DNA from: an uncultured Telmatospirillum sp.
GTDB lineage: Bacteria > Pseudomonadota > Alphaproteobacteria > Rhodospirillales > Magnetospirillaceae
Assembly: GCA_903858635.1 (NCBI GenBank)
Contig: CAIOJO010000378.1
Span: 1 to 35,062, forward strand
Direction of reading: 5' to 3'
DNA: 35,062 nt
The notes below the pieces were generated by a model, which was not told where the DNA came from, searched no databases, and worked only from the letters and a program-made list of their open reading frames with translations. A program made the translations under genes and the position numbers. Of this stretch, positions 7,940-16,520 are shown piece after piece; position 1 is the stretch's first letter; each line of letters opens with the position of its first letter.

Positions 7940-9079
7940 ATGACCGTGGATACAGCAAGCATTGCCAAGGCGACGGCGCCGGCACATCTGATTGATCATA
8001 ACCTGGTGCCGCATCAGGTGGTTCCGGGCGTTCTTTACGAAAAGCGCCCGGTCAAGGCGCCAGACGGCAAAGTGGTGCCGGGCCTTTACAGCGCCTGGAT
8101 CATTCTCGACAACCAGAAGCAGTTCAACTCCTACACCACGGACATGGTCAAGGGCGTCATCCTGGCCTTCCGCGCCGCCTCGGCGGCCCGCGACGTGGTG
8201 GCGGTGGTGTTCACCGGGGCCGGCGACAAGGCCTTCTGCACCGGCGGCAATACCAAGGAATATGCCGAGTACTATGCCGGCAATCCGCAGGAATACCGGC
8301 AGTATATGCGCCTGTTCAACGACATGGTGTCGTCGATCCTGGGCTGCGACAAGCCGGTGATCTGCCGCGTCAACGGCATGCGCATCGGCGGCGGCCAGGA
8401 AATCGGCATGGCCGCGGACTTCTCTGTGGCCCAGGACTTGGCCCGCTTCGGCCAAGCCGGTCCCAAGCATGGTTCGGCCGCCATCGGCGGTGCCACCGAC
8501 TTCCTGCCGGTGATGATCGGCTGCGAGCAGGCGATGGTCTCGGGCACCCTTTGCGAGCCCTTCTCGGCCCATAAGGCGGCGCGGTTGGGCATCCTCACCG
8601 ACATCGTGCCGGCGCTCAAGGTGGACGGCAAATTCGTCGCCAATCCGACGGTGATCACCGACCGCTACCTCGACGAATACGGCCGCATCATCCATGGCGA
8701 GCCGAAGACCGGGGCGGAACTCGAAACGGGCAAGGCGCTGATGAAGCAGGGCACTGTCGATCTGTCCTTGCTCGATGCCAAGGTCGATGAGATCTGCACC
8801 AAGATTCTGATGACCTTCCCCGAATGCATGACCAAGTCGTTCGAGGAACTCAGGAAGCCCAAGCTCAACGCCTGGAACGCCAACAAGGAAAACAGCCGGG
8901 ATTGGCTGGCACTCAACATGATGACCGAAGCCCGGGCCGGTTTCCGCGCCTTCAACGAGGGCACCAAGGAAGACCGTGAGATCGATTTCGTCGGCCTGCG
9001 TTTGGCCCTGGCGGCCGGCGCGCCGTGGACTCCCGAACTCACCGAAAGCCTGATGCCGGCGGCGCGGGGGGCGAAATGA
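7940..9079 (+). CDS. oah: 6-oxocyclohex-1-ene-1-carbonyl-CoA hydrolase (ring-opening)
   Basis: 379 residues, crotonase superfamily, essentially the length of Thauera Oah (about 377). The first part has the oxyanion-hole loop TGAGDKAFCTGGNTKEYA; the second oxyanion region is MRIGGGQEIGMAADF. Length above 350 with a long C-terminal extension separates it from ordinary enoyl-CoA hydratases. It adds water and cleaves the C-C bond of 6-oxocyclohex-1-ene-1-carbonyl-CoA, giving 3-hydroxypimeloyl-CoA, the first linear intermediate. The start has an AGAGG site at proper spacing. Its last codons overlap the dch start (ATGA), so translation is probably coupled. Confidence 0.93.
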   Translation: MTVDTASIAKATAPAHLIDHNLVPHQVVPGVLYEKRPVKAPDGKVVPGLYSAWIILDNQKQFNSYTTDMVKGVILAFRAASAARDVVAVVFTGAGDKAFCTGGNTKEYAEYYAGNPQEYRQYMRLFNDMVSSILGCDKPVICRVNGMRIGGGQEIGMAADFSVAQDLARFGQAGPKHGSAAIGGATDFLPVMIGCEQAMVSGTLCEPFSAHKAARLGILTDIVPALKVDGKFVANPTVITDRYLDEYGRIIHGEPKTGAELETGKALMKQGTVDLSLLDAKVDEICTKILMTFPECMTKSFEELRKPKLNAWNANKENSRDWLALNMMTEARAGFRAFNEGTKEDREIDFVGLRLALAAGAPWTPELTESLMPAARGAK

Positions 9080-9846
9080 GCGATGCCCCGCTGAAAGTCT
9101 GGCGGGACCGGGACGGCAAGCTGCTGCGGTTGCGGCTGTCCCGGCCGAAAGCCAACATCATCGACGCCGAAATGATCGGCGCCCTCACTCGGGCACTGTC
9201 CGACAATCTTTCGGATCCGTCACTCATGGCGGTTTTGATCGATCATGAAGGGCCGCATTTCAGCTTCGGGGCGAGTGTTGCAGAACATTTGCCCGGCCAG
9301 TTCGAGGGTATGCTGAAAACGTTCATTAGTCTTATTCTGCATATGGTAGAGTCCGAAGTGCCGATCCTGGCCGCTGTGCGGGGCCAATGCCTGGGCGGCG
9401 GGATGGAGGTTGCCATTGCCAGCGGTTTGATCTTCGCGGCGGCCGATGCCAAGTTCGGCCAGCCCGAGATCCAGGTGGGGGTATTCGCCCCGCCGGCCTC
9501 GGCTCTTTTACCCGAGCGCATGGCGCGCGGCGCGGCCGAGAGCATTCTGCTGTCGGGCCGTCCGATCGGCGCCGACGAGGCCTATCGCCTCGGCTTGGTG
9601 CATGAGGTCAGTGCCGATCCCGAGGCGGCGGCGCTGGCCTATTTCGACCAGTCGCTGGCGTCGCACAGCCCGATCGTCCTGCGCTACGCACAACGCGCCG
9701 CCCGCTACGACATGGTCGAGCGGGTGAAGACGAAATTTGCCGTTCTCCAAGAACTGTATATCTCCGGCCTAATGTCGACCAAGGACGCCGTCGAGGGTTT
9801 GACCGCGTTCCTGGATAAGCGGCCGGCCAAATGGGAGGGCCGTTAA
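9076..9846 (+). CDS. dch: Cyclohexa-1,5-diene-1-carbonyl-CoA hydratase
   Basis: 256 residues, crotonase family, matching the roughly 258-residue Thauera Dch. The ATG at 9076 overlaps the oah stop (ATGA); an in-frame start further upstream lies inside oah and is rejected. Recognisable regions are GPHFSFGASVAEH and RGQCLGGGMEVAIASG, the two oxyanion-hole segments. It hydrates the diene formed by benzoyl-CoA reductase to 6-hydroxycyclohex-1-ene-1-carbonyl-CoA, the Had substrate. It ends three bases before bcrC, placing hydratase and reductase on one transcript; a GGGAGGG in its last codons is the bcrC ribosome binding site. Confidence 0.92.
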   Translation: MSDAPLKVWRDRDGKLLRLRLSRPKANIIDAEMIGALTRALSDNLSDPSLMAVLIDHEGPHFSFGASVAEHLPGQFEGMLKTFISLILHMVESEVPILAAVRGQCLGGGMEVAIASGLIFAAADAKFGQPEIQVGVFAPPASALLPERMARGAAESILLSGRPIGADEAYRLGLVHEVSADPEAAALAYFDQSLASHSPIVLRYAQRAARYDMVERVKTKFAVLQELYISGLMSTKDAVEGLTAFLDKRPAKWEGR

Positions 9847-9849
9847 GCC

Positions 9850-11013
9850 ATGTCGTCCACTGCTGAAATCGTCGCTCAATGTCAGGCCCTCTACGAGGAC
9901 CTTGACTTCACAGCGGCTCGCGCTTGGAAGGCGGCCAAACCCGGCCGCAAAGTAGTGGGCTTCCTGCCCGTCTACGTTCCTTTAGAGATTATCCACGCGG
10001 CCGGTTGTTTACCGCTCGGGATCTTCGGCGGTGGCGACTCGTTGGAAGTCATCCATGGTGACGCCTACTACCAGAGCTACATTTGCCGTATTCCGCGGTC
10101 GACCATCGAACTGGGGGTGACCAAACGGCTCGACTTCGTCGACGGCATGCTGTTCCCGTTCGTCTGCGACGTGATCCGCAATCTGTCGGGCATCTGGAAG
10201 ATGATGTTCCCGAACGTGTGGACCAAGTTCTTCGACACGCCGCAGAACTTCGATGCCACGATCGGCGGCAGCTATTACATGAAGGAGTTGGACGAGCTGC
10301 GCGAAGGCCTGGAGAAGCTCGTCGGGCACAAGGTCACCGACGACGATCTGCGCCGTTCGATCACTCTCTACAACGAGAACCGCCGTCTGGTCCGCGAAGT
10401 CTATGCCTTCCGTGCCGCCAAGCCGTGGCAAGCCCCCACCTCGGAAGTCTACCTGCTGATGCGGGCCGGTCTGATGATGGACGTCGCAGAGCACAACCAG
10501 ATGCTCAAGGACTACATGGCGGCTGCCGACAAGGAGGATCGTCCGAAGCGCGACAATGTTCGGGTTGCCATCTACGGCTCGTTCTGCGAACAGCCGCCGC
10601 TCAATCTCATCAAGTCGATCGAGATGGCCGGCTGCTACGTGGTGGAAGACGACTACGCGCTGATCAACCGCTTCCTGATGAGCGACGTGCCGACCGAAGG
10701 CAATCCCATCGAGGGCTTGGCGATGACCTATATCAAGGCATCGGTCGAGACGTCGTGCAAATACGTGCCGAAGGAAGAGGACAAGGGCATGTACCATGTC
10801 CAGCGAGTCCGTGAGACCGGGGCGGAAGGCGTGATCTACGCCACCCCCAGCTTCTGCGACCCGGCGCTGCTGGATCGGCCGATGATCTGCCATCGTCTGA
10901 CCGAAGCCAACATCCCCTACATCGCCTTCAAATACGCGGAGAATTCCGGGCAGATGCAGCCGATCCGCGAACAGGCCGGCACCTTCGCCGATTCCATCAA
11001 GTTGTGGAGCTGA
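9850..11013 (+). CDS. bcrC: Benzoyl-CoA reductase (class I) subunit C
   Basis: 387 residues of the 2-hydroxyacyl-CoA dehydratase D/HgdC-like component family, near the 384 residues of Thauera BcrC. Conserved cysteine-containing stretches AAGCLPLGIFGG (Cys53), YQSYICRIPRS (Cys79), YGSFCEQPP and TPSFCDP are visible. With BcrB it forms the module that carries iron-sulfur clusters and binds benzoyl-CoA, where the ATP-driven Birch-like two-electron reduction takes place. Gene order C-B-A-D is that of Thauera. The 4-base gap to bcrB suggests tight coupling. Confidence 0.95.
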   Translation: MSSTAEIVAQCQALYEDLDFTAARAWKAAKPGRKVVGFLPVYVPLEIIHAAGCLPLGIFGGGDSLEVIHGDAYYQSYICRIPRSTIELGVTKRLDFVDGMLFPFVCDVIRNLSGIWKMMFPNVWTKFFDTPQNFDATIGGSYYMKELDELREGLEKLVGHKVTDDDLRRSITLYNENRRLVREVYAFRAAKPWQAPTSEVYLLMRAGLMMDVAEHNQMLKDYMAAADKEDRPKRDNVRVAIYGSFCEQPPLNLIKSIEMAGCYVVEDDYALINRFLMSDVPTEGNPIEGLAMTYIKASVETSCKYVPKEEDKGMYHVQRVRETGAEGVIYATPSFCDPALLDRPMICHRLTEANIPYIAFKYAENSGQMQPIREQAGTFADSIKLWS

Positions 11014-11017
11014 AGCC

Positions 11018-12301
11018 ATGAGCGACGTCGTCAAAGAAAAGTCCATGCTCATGCAGAAAGAGATGATCGCTCGGAACTACGAGGCGATCACTTCGAAGCA
11101 TGAGACCGGCCGGAAAGTGTCGTCGACCTTCGTTCCCGGCAATCTGAACGAGCTGTTGATGTGCTTCGGCATCGTCAACAACCTGCCCGAGATCAATGCG
11201 ATCCAGAGCGGCATGCGCAAGGTGTCCGGCAACTACATTCAGGAAGCCGAAAAGCGCGGCCATTCGGAAGACGTCTGCACTTATGTGAAGGCGGATATCG
11301 GGCAAATGAGCCGCGGCAATATCGCGCCCAACGGCAAGCCGTTCCCCGATCCGGACGTGCTGCTGCTGTCCTATACCGGCTGCTACACCTTCATGAAGTG
11401 GTTCGAGTTGCTGCGCGAGGAATACAAGTGCCCGACTCTGATGCTTCACGTGCCCTATCAGGGCGACGGGCATTCCACCAAGACCATGCGCGACTACATC
11501 GTCAAGCAGTTGAAAGAGGTGGTCATCCCGGGCCTGGAACAGGTATCCGGGGTCAAGTTCGACATCGATAAGCTGCGCGAATTCCTCAGGAACTCGGCCA
11601 AGGCCGAAGACGATCTGGTTTGGTGTCTGGAACAGGGCAAGATAAAGCCCTCGCCGATCGATGCCTATTTCGGCGGCGTCTACTACATCGGTCCGATCTT
11701 CACGGCGTTCCGTGGCACCACCGACGCCATCGAGTATTACAAGGCGCTGAAGGCCGAAGTCGCCGAACGCATCAGGCTCAAGCAGGGGCCGACGACGCCC
11801 GACGGCACGCCGTTCAATGACCAGAAATATCGCCTGGTGGTCGAGGGCCCGCCGAACTGGACCAACTTCCGCGAGTTCTGGAAGATGTTCTACGACGAAG
11901 GCGCGGTGGTCGTGGCGTCGTCCTATACCAAGGTTGGTGGCCTGTACGACCAGGGCTTCCGCCATGACGCCGAGAACCCGCTGGAGTCGCTCGCCGACTA
12001 CTGCCTGGGTTGCTACACCAACCTCAATCTGCCGTCCCGCGTCGATCTTCTGACCAAATATGTCGAAGAGTACGAGGCGGACGGCCTGCTGACCAACTCG
12101 ATCAAGAGCTGCAACAGCTTTTCGGCCGGCCAGCTGATGATGATGAAAGAGGTCGAACGGCGCACTGGTAAGCCCGGGGCCTTCGTCGAAAGCGACCTGG
12201 TCGATCCTCGCTACTTCTCGGCGGCCAATATCAAGAATCGCCTGGAGAGCTATTTCCAGATGATCGAACAGAAGCGCCGCGGCAGCGGCAAGGCCGCGTA
12301 A
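11018..12301 (+). CDS. bcrB: Benzoyl-CoA reductase (class I) subunit B
   Basis: 427 residues, the larger member of the catalytic BC module (Thauera BcrB about 439). Family-typical cysteine sites are [14 protein letters not shown] (Cys122), [16 protein letters not shown] and [13 protein letters not shown] near the C-terminus, matching the 2-hydroxyacyl-CoA dehydratase fold and its cluster ligation. No frameshift or missing segment is seen. It reduces the aromatic ring of benzoyl-CoA together with BcrC using electrons from the BcrA/BcrD ATPase module. It is followed after 14 bases by bcrA, with AGGGAGGA as the bcrA ribosome binding site. Confidence 0.95.
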   Translation: MSDVVKEKSMLMQKEMIARNYEAITSKHETGRKVSSTFVPGNLNELLMCFGIVNNLPEINAIQSGMRKVSGNYIQEAEKRGHSEDVCTYVKADIGQMSRGNIAPNGKPFPDPDVLLLSYTGCYTFMKWFELLREEYKCPTLMLHVPYQGDGHSTKTMRDYIVKQLKEVVIPGLEQVSGVKFDIDKLREFLRNSAKAEDDLVWCLEQGKIKPSPIDAYFGGVYYIGPIFTAFRGTTDAIEYYKALKAEVAERIRLKQGPTTPDGTPFNDQKYRLVVEGPPNWTNFREFWKMFYDEGAVVVASSYTKVGGLYDQGFRHDAENPLESLADYCLGCYTNLNLPSRVDLLTKYVEEYEADGLLTNSIKSCNSFSAGQLMMMKEVERRTGKPGAFVESDLVDPRYFSAANIKNRLESYFQMIEQKRRGSGKAA

Positions 12302-12315
12302 GGGAGGACCCGACA

Positions 12316-13617
12316 ATGCGTTGTTTTATTGGCATCGACCTCGGGTCGACCACCACCAAAGCGGTGGTGATGGACGAGAATCTCCAGGTTCTCGGCCGCG
12401 GCATCACCAATTCCCGCTCGAATTACGACACGGCGGCGGCGGTCTCGAAGCAGGAAGCCCTGATCGACACCCGGCTGACCCTGTTCCGTCGCGGCCTGGA
12501 CGGTATTCCAAGCCTTGCCGGGCAGGTCGACGGCATCATCGCCGACCTCGAACGCAACTTCCGCCATGTTCAGTTCGTCGAGCAGCTGGACGATCTCCAG
12601 CAGACCTGCATCGGCAACATCAAGGGCCCGCGTTATGTCGGCCGCGAGAAGGCCGTGGTCGAGGCCCTCGAGGAGATCTTCCGCCGGCTGCAGGAGAGCT
12701 CCGGGGCCCTGTTCGTGGCCGGGGCCAAACGCAAGTCCGACTTCTTCCGCGATCTCGCCGGTGCCGATTTCATGCAGGTCGGTGAAACGGTGGCCCGCGA
12801 CGCCGGCCTTCCCTTCGACCTCATCCTCAATGTCTACGACAAGTCGATCATCGAGGTGGAGAACCGCCCGCCGGCCGGCGACATGGAAGGCAAGTTCCTG
12901 CGTGCCCTGGAAAAGGGCGCCGGCGGTCAGGGCCGGGCGGAAATGATCATCAAGCCGGTGCAGGCGGCGTTGGCGATTCCGCTGGACGAGACCTATGTGG
13001 TGGGCACCGGCTACGGCCGCGTCCGCTTGCCGTTCCCGAAGGAGCATATCCGCTCGGAGATCCTCTGCCACGGCTTGGGCGCCCATATGATGTTCCCGGA
13101 GACCCGGACCATTCTCGACATCGGCGGCCAAGACACCAAGGGCATCCAGGTCGACGGGGCCGGCATCGTCGAGAACTTCCAGATGAACGACCGCTGCGCC
13201 GCCGGCTGCGGCCGCTATCTGGGCTACATCGCCGACGAAATGAACATGGGTCTGCACGAGCTGGGGCCGCTCGCCATGAAGTCGACCAAGGCGGTGCGCA
13301 TCAATTCGACCTGTACGGTGTTCGCCGGCGCCGAGTTGCGCGACCGTTTGGCGCTGGGCGAAAAGCGTGAGGACATTCTGGCCGGGCTGCATCGCTCGAT
13401 CATCCTGCGTGCCATGTCGATCCTGTCCCGCGCCGGTGGCGTCAAGGACCAGTTCACCTTCACCGGCGGCGTCGCCAAGAACGAGGCGGCGGTGCGCGAG
13501 CTGAGGAAGCTGATCCAGGAAAACTACGGCGACCGCACCATCAACATCAGTCCGGACTCGATCTACACCGGAGCGCTTGGCGGCGCCACCTTTGCCGTCC
13601 GCGCGGTGGTGAACTGA
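12316..13617 (+). CDS. bcrA: Benzoyl-CoA reductase (class I) subunit A, ATPase
   Basis: 433 residues of the ASKHA (actin/hexokinase/Hsp70) ATPase family, as in Thauera BcrA. Phosphate loop 1 is [12 protein letters not shown] (6-17) and the second nucleotide motif is [10 protein letters not shown] (268-277). Cys294 ([12 protein letters not shown]) and Cys333 ([11 protein letters not shown]) are the expected ligands of the [4Fe-4S] cluster bridged with BcrD. It couples ATP hydrolysis to lowering the potential of electrons passed to BcrBC. The extra residues between about 40 and 230, compared with BcrD, are usual for this subunit. Confidence 0.95.
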   Translation: MRCFIGIDLGSTTTKAVVMDENLQVLGRGITNSRSNYDTAAAVSKQEALIDTRLTLFRRGLDGIPSLAGQVDGIIADLERNFRHVQFVEQLDDLQQTCIGNIKGPRYVGREKAVVEALEEIFRRLQESSGALFVAGAKRKSDFFRDLAGADFMQVGETVARDAGLPFDLILNVYDKSIIEVENRPPAGDMEGKFLRALEKGAGGQGRAEMIIKPVQAALAIPLDETYVVGTGYGRVRLPFPKEHIRSEILCHGLGAHMMFPETRTILDIGGQDTKGIQVDGAGIVENFQMNDRCAAGCGRYLGYIADEMNMGLHELGPLAMKSTKAVRINSTCTVFAGAELRDRLALGEKREDILAGLHRSIILRAMSILSRAGGVKDQFTFTGGVAKNEAAVRELRKLIQENYGDRTINISPDSIYTGALGGATFAVRAVVN

Positions 13618-13638
13618 GCGGAAAGGGAGAACAGATCC

Positions 13639-14460
13639 ATGTCTGACGTCATCACTGCCGGTATCGATATCGGCTCGGGCTGCATCAAGGTCGTGCTGTT
13701 CAAGGGCAACGAATGGCTGGGCAAGGAGACCGCCCGCATCCGCAGCCGCGATCCGTTCGCCCTGACCGAGGAATCCTACGATCATGTCCTGAAGGCGGCC
13801 GGGGTGAAGCGGGATCAGGTGGCCTATGTCGCCTCGACCGGCGACGCCGAAAGCCTGAAGTTCGCCACCGGCCACTTCTACTCGATGACCACCCATGGCC
13901 GCGGCGCCATCTATCTGTGCCCGGAAGCCCGGGCGGTGCTCGACATCGGCGCCTTGAACGGCCGCGCCATCAAGGTCGACGAGAGTGGCAAGGTGCTGTC
14001 CTACAAGATGACCAGCCAGTGCGCTTCGGGTTCGGGGCAGTTCCTCGAGAACATCGCGCGCTATCTGGGCATCGCCCAGGACGAGATCGGCATGCTGTCG
14101 CAGAAGGCCGACAATCCGGAAAAGGTGTCGTCGATCTGCGCCGTGCTGGCCGAAACCGACGTCATCAACATGGTGTCGCGCGGCATCACCGCGTCCAACA
14201 TCTTGAAGGGCATCCACGAGTCGATGGCGATGCGCCTGGCCAAGCTGTTGAAGTCGATCGGCGCCACCGACGGCATCGTCTTGATGACCGGCGGACTTGC
14301 CCTGGATGCCGGGCTGGTGGCCGCGGTCAACGAGGCGGCCATTCAGGAAAAGGTCAATCTTCATTCGCAGAGCCATCCCGACTCGATCTATGCCGGGGCC
14401 ATCGGCGCCGCCCTGTGGGGCGCCTTCCGCCACGATAAGCTGTCGAAGAAGGCAGCCTGA
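13639..14460 (+). CDS. bcrD: Benzoyl-CoA reductase (class I) subunit D, ATPase/activase
   Basis: 273 residues, the short ASKHA ATPase of the reductase (Thauera BcrD about 282). Loop 1 is GIDIGSGCIKVV, loop 2 DIGALNGRAIKVD; cluster cysteines are Cys128 (SQCASGSGQFLE) and Cys167 (SSICAVLAETDV). It pairs with BcrA around a shared [4Fe-4S] cluster and is related to the activators of 2-hydroxyacyl-CoA dehydratases. It is the last gene of the operon; an intrinsic terminator starts 24 bases after the stop. The electron-donating ferredoxin and its oxidoreductase are not downstream, unlike the Thauera cluster where such genes are linked. Confidence 0.95.
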   Translation: MSDVITAGIDIGSGCIKVVLFKGNEWLGKETARIRSRDPFALTEESYDHVLKAAGVKRDQVAYVASTGDAESLKFATGHFYSMTTHGRGAIYLCPEARAVLDIGALNGRAIKVDESGKVLSYKMTSQCASGSGQFLENIARYLGIAQDEIGMLSQKADNPEKVSSICAVLAETDVINMVSRGITASNILKGIHESMAMRLAKLLKSIGATDGIVLMTGGLALDAGLVAAVNEAAIQEKVNLHSQSHPDSIYAGAIGAALWGAFRHDKLSKKAA

Positions 14461-14483
14461 TCATCGTCGGGCCGTCATGCAAT

Positions 14484-14517
14484 AAGCCGCAGCCGGGCAA
14501 CCGGCTGCGGCTTTTTT
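14484..14517 (+). terminator. Intrinsic terminator of the had-bcrD operon
   Basis: A perfect 13-bp GC-rich stem (14484-14496 with 14501-14513) with a GCAA tetraloop, running directly into a T-tract at 14512-14517. It is a textbook rho-independent terminator on the plus strand, just after bcrD. Confidence 0.92.
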
Positions 14518-14560
14518 CATGTTTGGTGCAGTGGCACCGGCATCTGAGCCCGTGAGAAAG

Positions 14561-14637
14561 CAGTGGCGCCGGCATCCTGCCGGCGTCTGCCGCTTCAGCG
14601 GCTGAACTCATCCACCGGCAAGATGCCGGCGCCACTG
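14561..14637. repeat. REP-like palindrome, copy 1
   Basis: Arms of 23 bases, 14561-14583 and 14615-14637, pair with a single mismatch and share the unit AGTGGCGCCGGCATCYTG. The inner segment forms its own GCCGC/GCGGC stem (14589-14593 with 14598-14602). A degenerate single arm (CAGTGGCACCGGCATCT) lies just upstream at 14529-14545. The right arm is identical over 22 bases, as reverse complement, to 24078-24099, so this is a dispersed element. It lies between two operon terminators in non-coding DNA. Confidence 0.75.
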
Positions 14638-14651
14638 AAGGTTCTTTTATC

Positions 14652-14691
14652 AAAAAAGGAATGCCGGGGACCACGAGGGTCCCCGGCATTC
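14652..14691 (-). terminator. Intrinsic terminator of the minus-strand GNAT pair
   Basis: A perfect 14-bp stem (14659-14672 with 14678-14691), five-base loop, followed in the minus direction by a run of six T (A6 at 14652-14657 on the plus strand). It lies 8 bases beyond the stop of the GNAT gene at 14700-15203 and ends that transcript, facing the bcrD terminator. Confidence 0.9.
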
Positions 14692-14699
14692 AGGTGTTC

Positions 14700-15203
14700 T
14701 CACGCGACGCGTCGTGAGAAACAGAGACGCTGGGAGGGCTTGAAGCCGGAGTGCTCGAGATAGGCGAGCAGGTCGTAATCGTTCCAGGCAACCCGGGTGC
14801 GAACCTTCTCCACCCGCAAGCTGGCCAGGTTGGCCATCAGCTGGGAGAGCAGGGCTTTGCCGACATTGCGCTTGGCGTAGGCCGGGGACACGCCGATGGT
14901 GTCGATAATCGCGGCACTGGCGGTATGGCCATACTCGCCGTAGTCGACGCGGGCCATCAGGAAGCCGGCGAATTGACCGTCGATTTCGGCCACCAGCGAG
15001 ACCCGCACGCCGCTTTCCTGCAACGCCTCGGTCAGCTTGCCCTTGTAATAGTCGGTACGGTCGCGGCCGGTGATCTTGCGGTCGGTGGCGATGATGGCCG
15101 GCAGGTCGGCTTCCGTCATCGAGCGCACCGGAACGCGGTCGCGGGCCAGGGCTTCGAAATCGTCACCCGAGGAATCGCTGAAATCTACTTCAACATTGCT
15201 CAT
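14700..15203 (-). CDS. GNAT-family N-acetyltransferase (paralogue 1)
   Basis: 167 residues with a GNAT domain from about residue 24; the acetyl-CoA loop is near YAKRNVGKALL and is followed by the usual C-terminal beta segment. The N-terminal 20 residues are acidic and absent from its two paralogues in this locus. It shares with them the motif D-x2-[IL]-T-G-x5-[YF]-[YW] (here DRKITG...YY) at the start of the domain, so the three arose by duplication. GAGGAAGG is the ribosome binding site. It is the second gene of a two-gene unit after 15216-15668. The substrate is not deducible. In R. palustris the GNAT BadL, linked to benzoate genes, acetylates aminobenzoates to make a regulatory ligand; a similar job is a reasonable guess. 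Protein lysine acetylation is the other option. Confidence 0.85.
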   Translation of the reverse strand: MSNVEVDFSDSSGDDFEALARDRVPVRSMTEADLPAIIATDRKITGRDRTDYYKGKLTEALQESGVRVSLVAEIDGQFAGFLMARVDYGEYGHTASAAIIDTIGVSPAYAKRNVGKALLSQLMANLASLRVEKVRTRVAWNDYDLLAYLEHSGFKPSQRLCFSRRVA

Positions 15204-15215
15204 GGCTTGCCTTCC

Positions 15216-15668
15216 TCAGTGGTCGGCGCTGACGGTGCATTCGAGCACCGTGGTGGGCGCCAGCTTGAAGCCGGCGGCCGCGAAGAATTGCACCAGGTCA
15301 TGGGCGGCCCAGCTGGCCTCGGTATAGACGTGGCTCACCTGACGGGCCTTCAGCGCCACATCGAGCTTCTCCAGCAGGGCGCGGGCGACACCCTTGCCGC
15401 GCGCTTCCTTCCGCGTGCCGAGGGTGTCGATGACCGCCACCGGGGCGGAGAAGCCGAACTCACCAGACAGGATGTGGGCCGAAACAAAACCAGCCACCGC
15501 GCCGTCGACATGGGCGACCAGCCAAATAAAGGCGTTCGGATCCTTCTGGGTGGCGACGAAGCGCTTCTCGTAAAAGCCCCGCCGCGAGAACCCGGTGATT
15601 AGGGTATCGATGGCGATTGTGGCCTCGAGATCGGCCCCCGATATCGGCCTAATGTCCGCTTTGCTCAT
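15216..15668 (-). CDS. GNAT-family N-acetyltransferase (paralogue 2)
   Basis: 150 residues; the start is the ATG at 15668 with GGGGAG directly before it, since an upstream in-frame ATG would place the start inside the promoter. The GNAT fold is shown by ARGKGVARALLEKL, the pyrophosphate-binding loop, and the paralogue motif DTLITG...FY near residues 20-32. It is the first gene of a leftward pair, 12 bases before paralogue 1. Its promoter (TTGACT at 15771-15766, TATTGT at 15749-15744, 16-base spacer) is overlapped by the same operator as the had promoter, so it should be expressed together with the benzoyl-CoA genes. The acetyl acceptor is unknown. Confidence 0.85.
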   Translation of the reverse strand: MSKADIRPISGADLEATIAIDTLITGFSRRGFYEKRFVATQKDPNAFIWLVAHVDGAVAGFVSAHILSGEFGFSAPVAVIDTLGTRKEARGKGVARALLEKLDVALKARQVSHVYTEASWAAHDLVQFFAAAGFKLAPTTVLECTVSADH

Positions 15669-15731
15669 GCTCCCCTTCTCCGTTTGCCATTCTTGACATC
15701 CCGACAGGCGGCGGGTAGGTTCAGAAAGTTT

Positions 15732-15771
15732 CATTCTGGTACCACAATACCGGAAATGGTGTGCCAGTCAA
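15732..15771 (-). promoter_or_regulatory. Divergent promoter/operator between GNAT pair and SDR gene, second copy of the had operator
   Basis: On the minus strand TTGACT (15771-15766) and TATTGT (15749-15744) form a plausible sigma-70 promoter for the GNAT pair. The element CCGGTATTGTGGTAC plus GAATG (15753-15732) covers the -10 and matches the had promoter element at 20 of 22 positions. In this copy the core is GGTATTGTGGTACC, a better inverted repeat than in the had promoter. It lies midway in the 129-base gap between the divergent genes, so one bound regulator could govern both. Confidence 0.65.
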
Positions 15772-15797
15772 GCCCGAGGGTAGTCGAGAGGGGAGCA

Positions 15798-16517
15798 ATG
15801 ACGGTCAAATTGCAGTGGAGTTTTGCCGGGAAAGCCGCCATCGTCACCGGCGGCGCCCGCGGGATTGGTCGTGCCATCGCCGAAGGCCTGGCGGCCGGCG
15901 GTGCCGAAGTTCACATCTTCGACCGCGCCGCGGCGGACCTGCCGGCGGGCACCGTGCTGCACGAGGTCGACGTCGCCAGTTCCAAGTCGGTGGCGGACGC
16001 GGTGGCCGGCCTGGGGCAGGCACCGGTGCTTCTGGTCAACAATGCCGGCATCACCAAGGATCGCTCGCTGGTAAAGATGAGCGACGAAGAATGGCAGACG
16101 GTCCTGCAAGTCAACCTGACCGGTGCCTTCAATATGATGCGCGCGACGGCCCCGGGGATGACGGCGGCCGGTTATGGCCGCATCGTCAATGTGGTGTCGA
16201 TCAACGGCATCCGCGGCAAATTCGGCCAGGCCAATTATGCGGCGTCCAAGGCCGGGCTGATCGGGCTCACCAAGACGGCCGCCCGCGAACTGGGTCCGAA
16301 AGGGGTCACCGTGAACGCGGTTGCGCCCGGCATGGTTCTGACCGAAATGGCCATGCAGCTGGCTGAGGAATTTCGCCAGAAGGCGATGGACGAAAGCGTG
16401 CTGAAGCGTCTGGCCGAACCGGACGATATCGCCGCCGCCGTGCTGTTCCTGCTGTCCGACCATGCCCGCATGATCACCGGCCAGGTGATCAAGGTCGATT
16501 CGGGTCAGTATATCTGA
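15798..16517 (+). CDS. SDR-family dehydrogenase, candidate 3-hydroxypimeloyl-CoA dehydrogenase
   Basis: 239 residues of the classical short-chain dehydrogenase/reductase family (FabG-like). The start is the ATG at 15798 behind GGGGAG. Cofactor motif TGGARGIG is at 17-24, NNAG at 81-84, catalytic Ser134, Tyr147 and Lys151 (YAASK). Asp42 at the end of the second beta strand (IFDRA) favours NAD(H) over NADP(H), suggesting a catabolic oxidation. Oah makes 3-hydroxypimeloyl-CoA and the thiolases need 3-oxopimeloyl-CoA; no other 3-hydroxyacyl-CoA dehydrogenase is present, so this gene is the best candidate. A FabG-like 3-oxoacyl-ACP reductase or a BadH-like enzyme are alternatives. It shares the regulated divergent promoter with the GNAT pair. 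Confidence 0.85.
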   Translation: MTVKLQWSFAGKAAIVTGGARGIGRAIAEGLAAGGAEVHIFDRAAADLPAGTVLHEVDVASSKSVADAVAGLGQAPVLLVNNAGITKDRSLVKMSDEEWQTVLQVNLTGAFNMMRATAPGMTAAGYGRIVNVVSINGIRGKFGQANYAASKAGLIGLTKTAARELGPKGVTVNAVAPGMVLTEMAMQLAEEFRQKAMDESVLKRLAEPDDIAAAVLFLLSDHARMITGQVIKVDSGQYI

Positions 16518-16520
16518 GAC

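Noticed and set aside
12250-14433. 727-codon minus-strand frame across bcrA and bcrD
   Set aside because: Its His/Asp/Arg/Gly-rich composition is typical of GC-rich antisense frames, and bcrA/bcrD are certain.
9850-14460. 2-hydroxyglutaryl-CoA dehydratase and activator instead of benzoyl-CoA reductase
   Set aside because: Four subunits in the order C-B-A-D with two ASKHA subunits, linked to had, oah and dch, are specific to class I benzoyl-CoA reductase.
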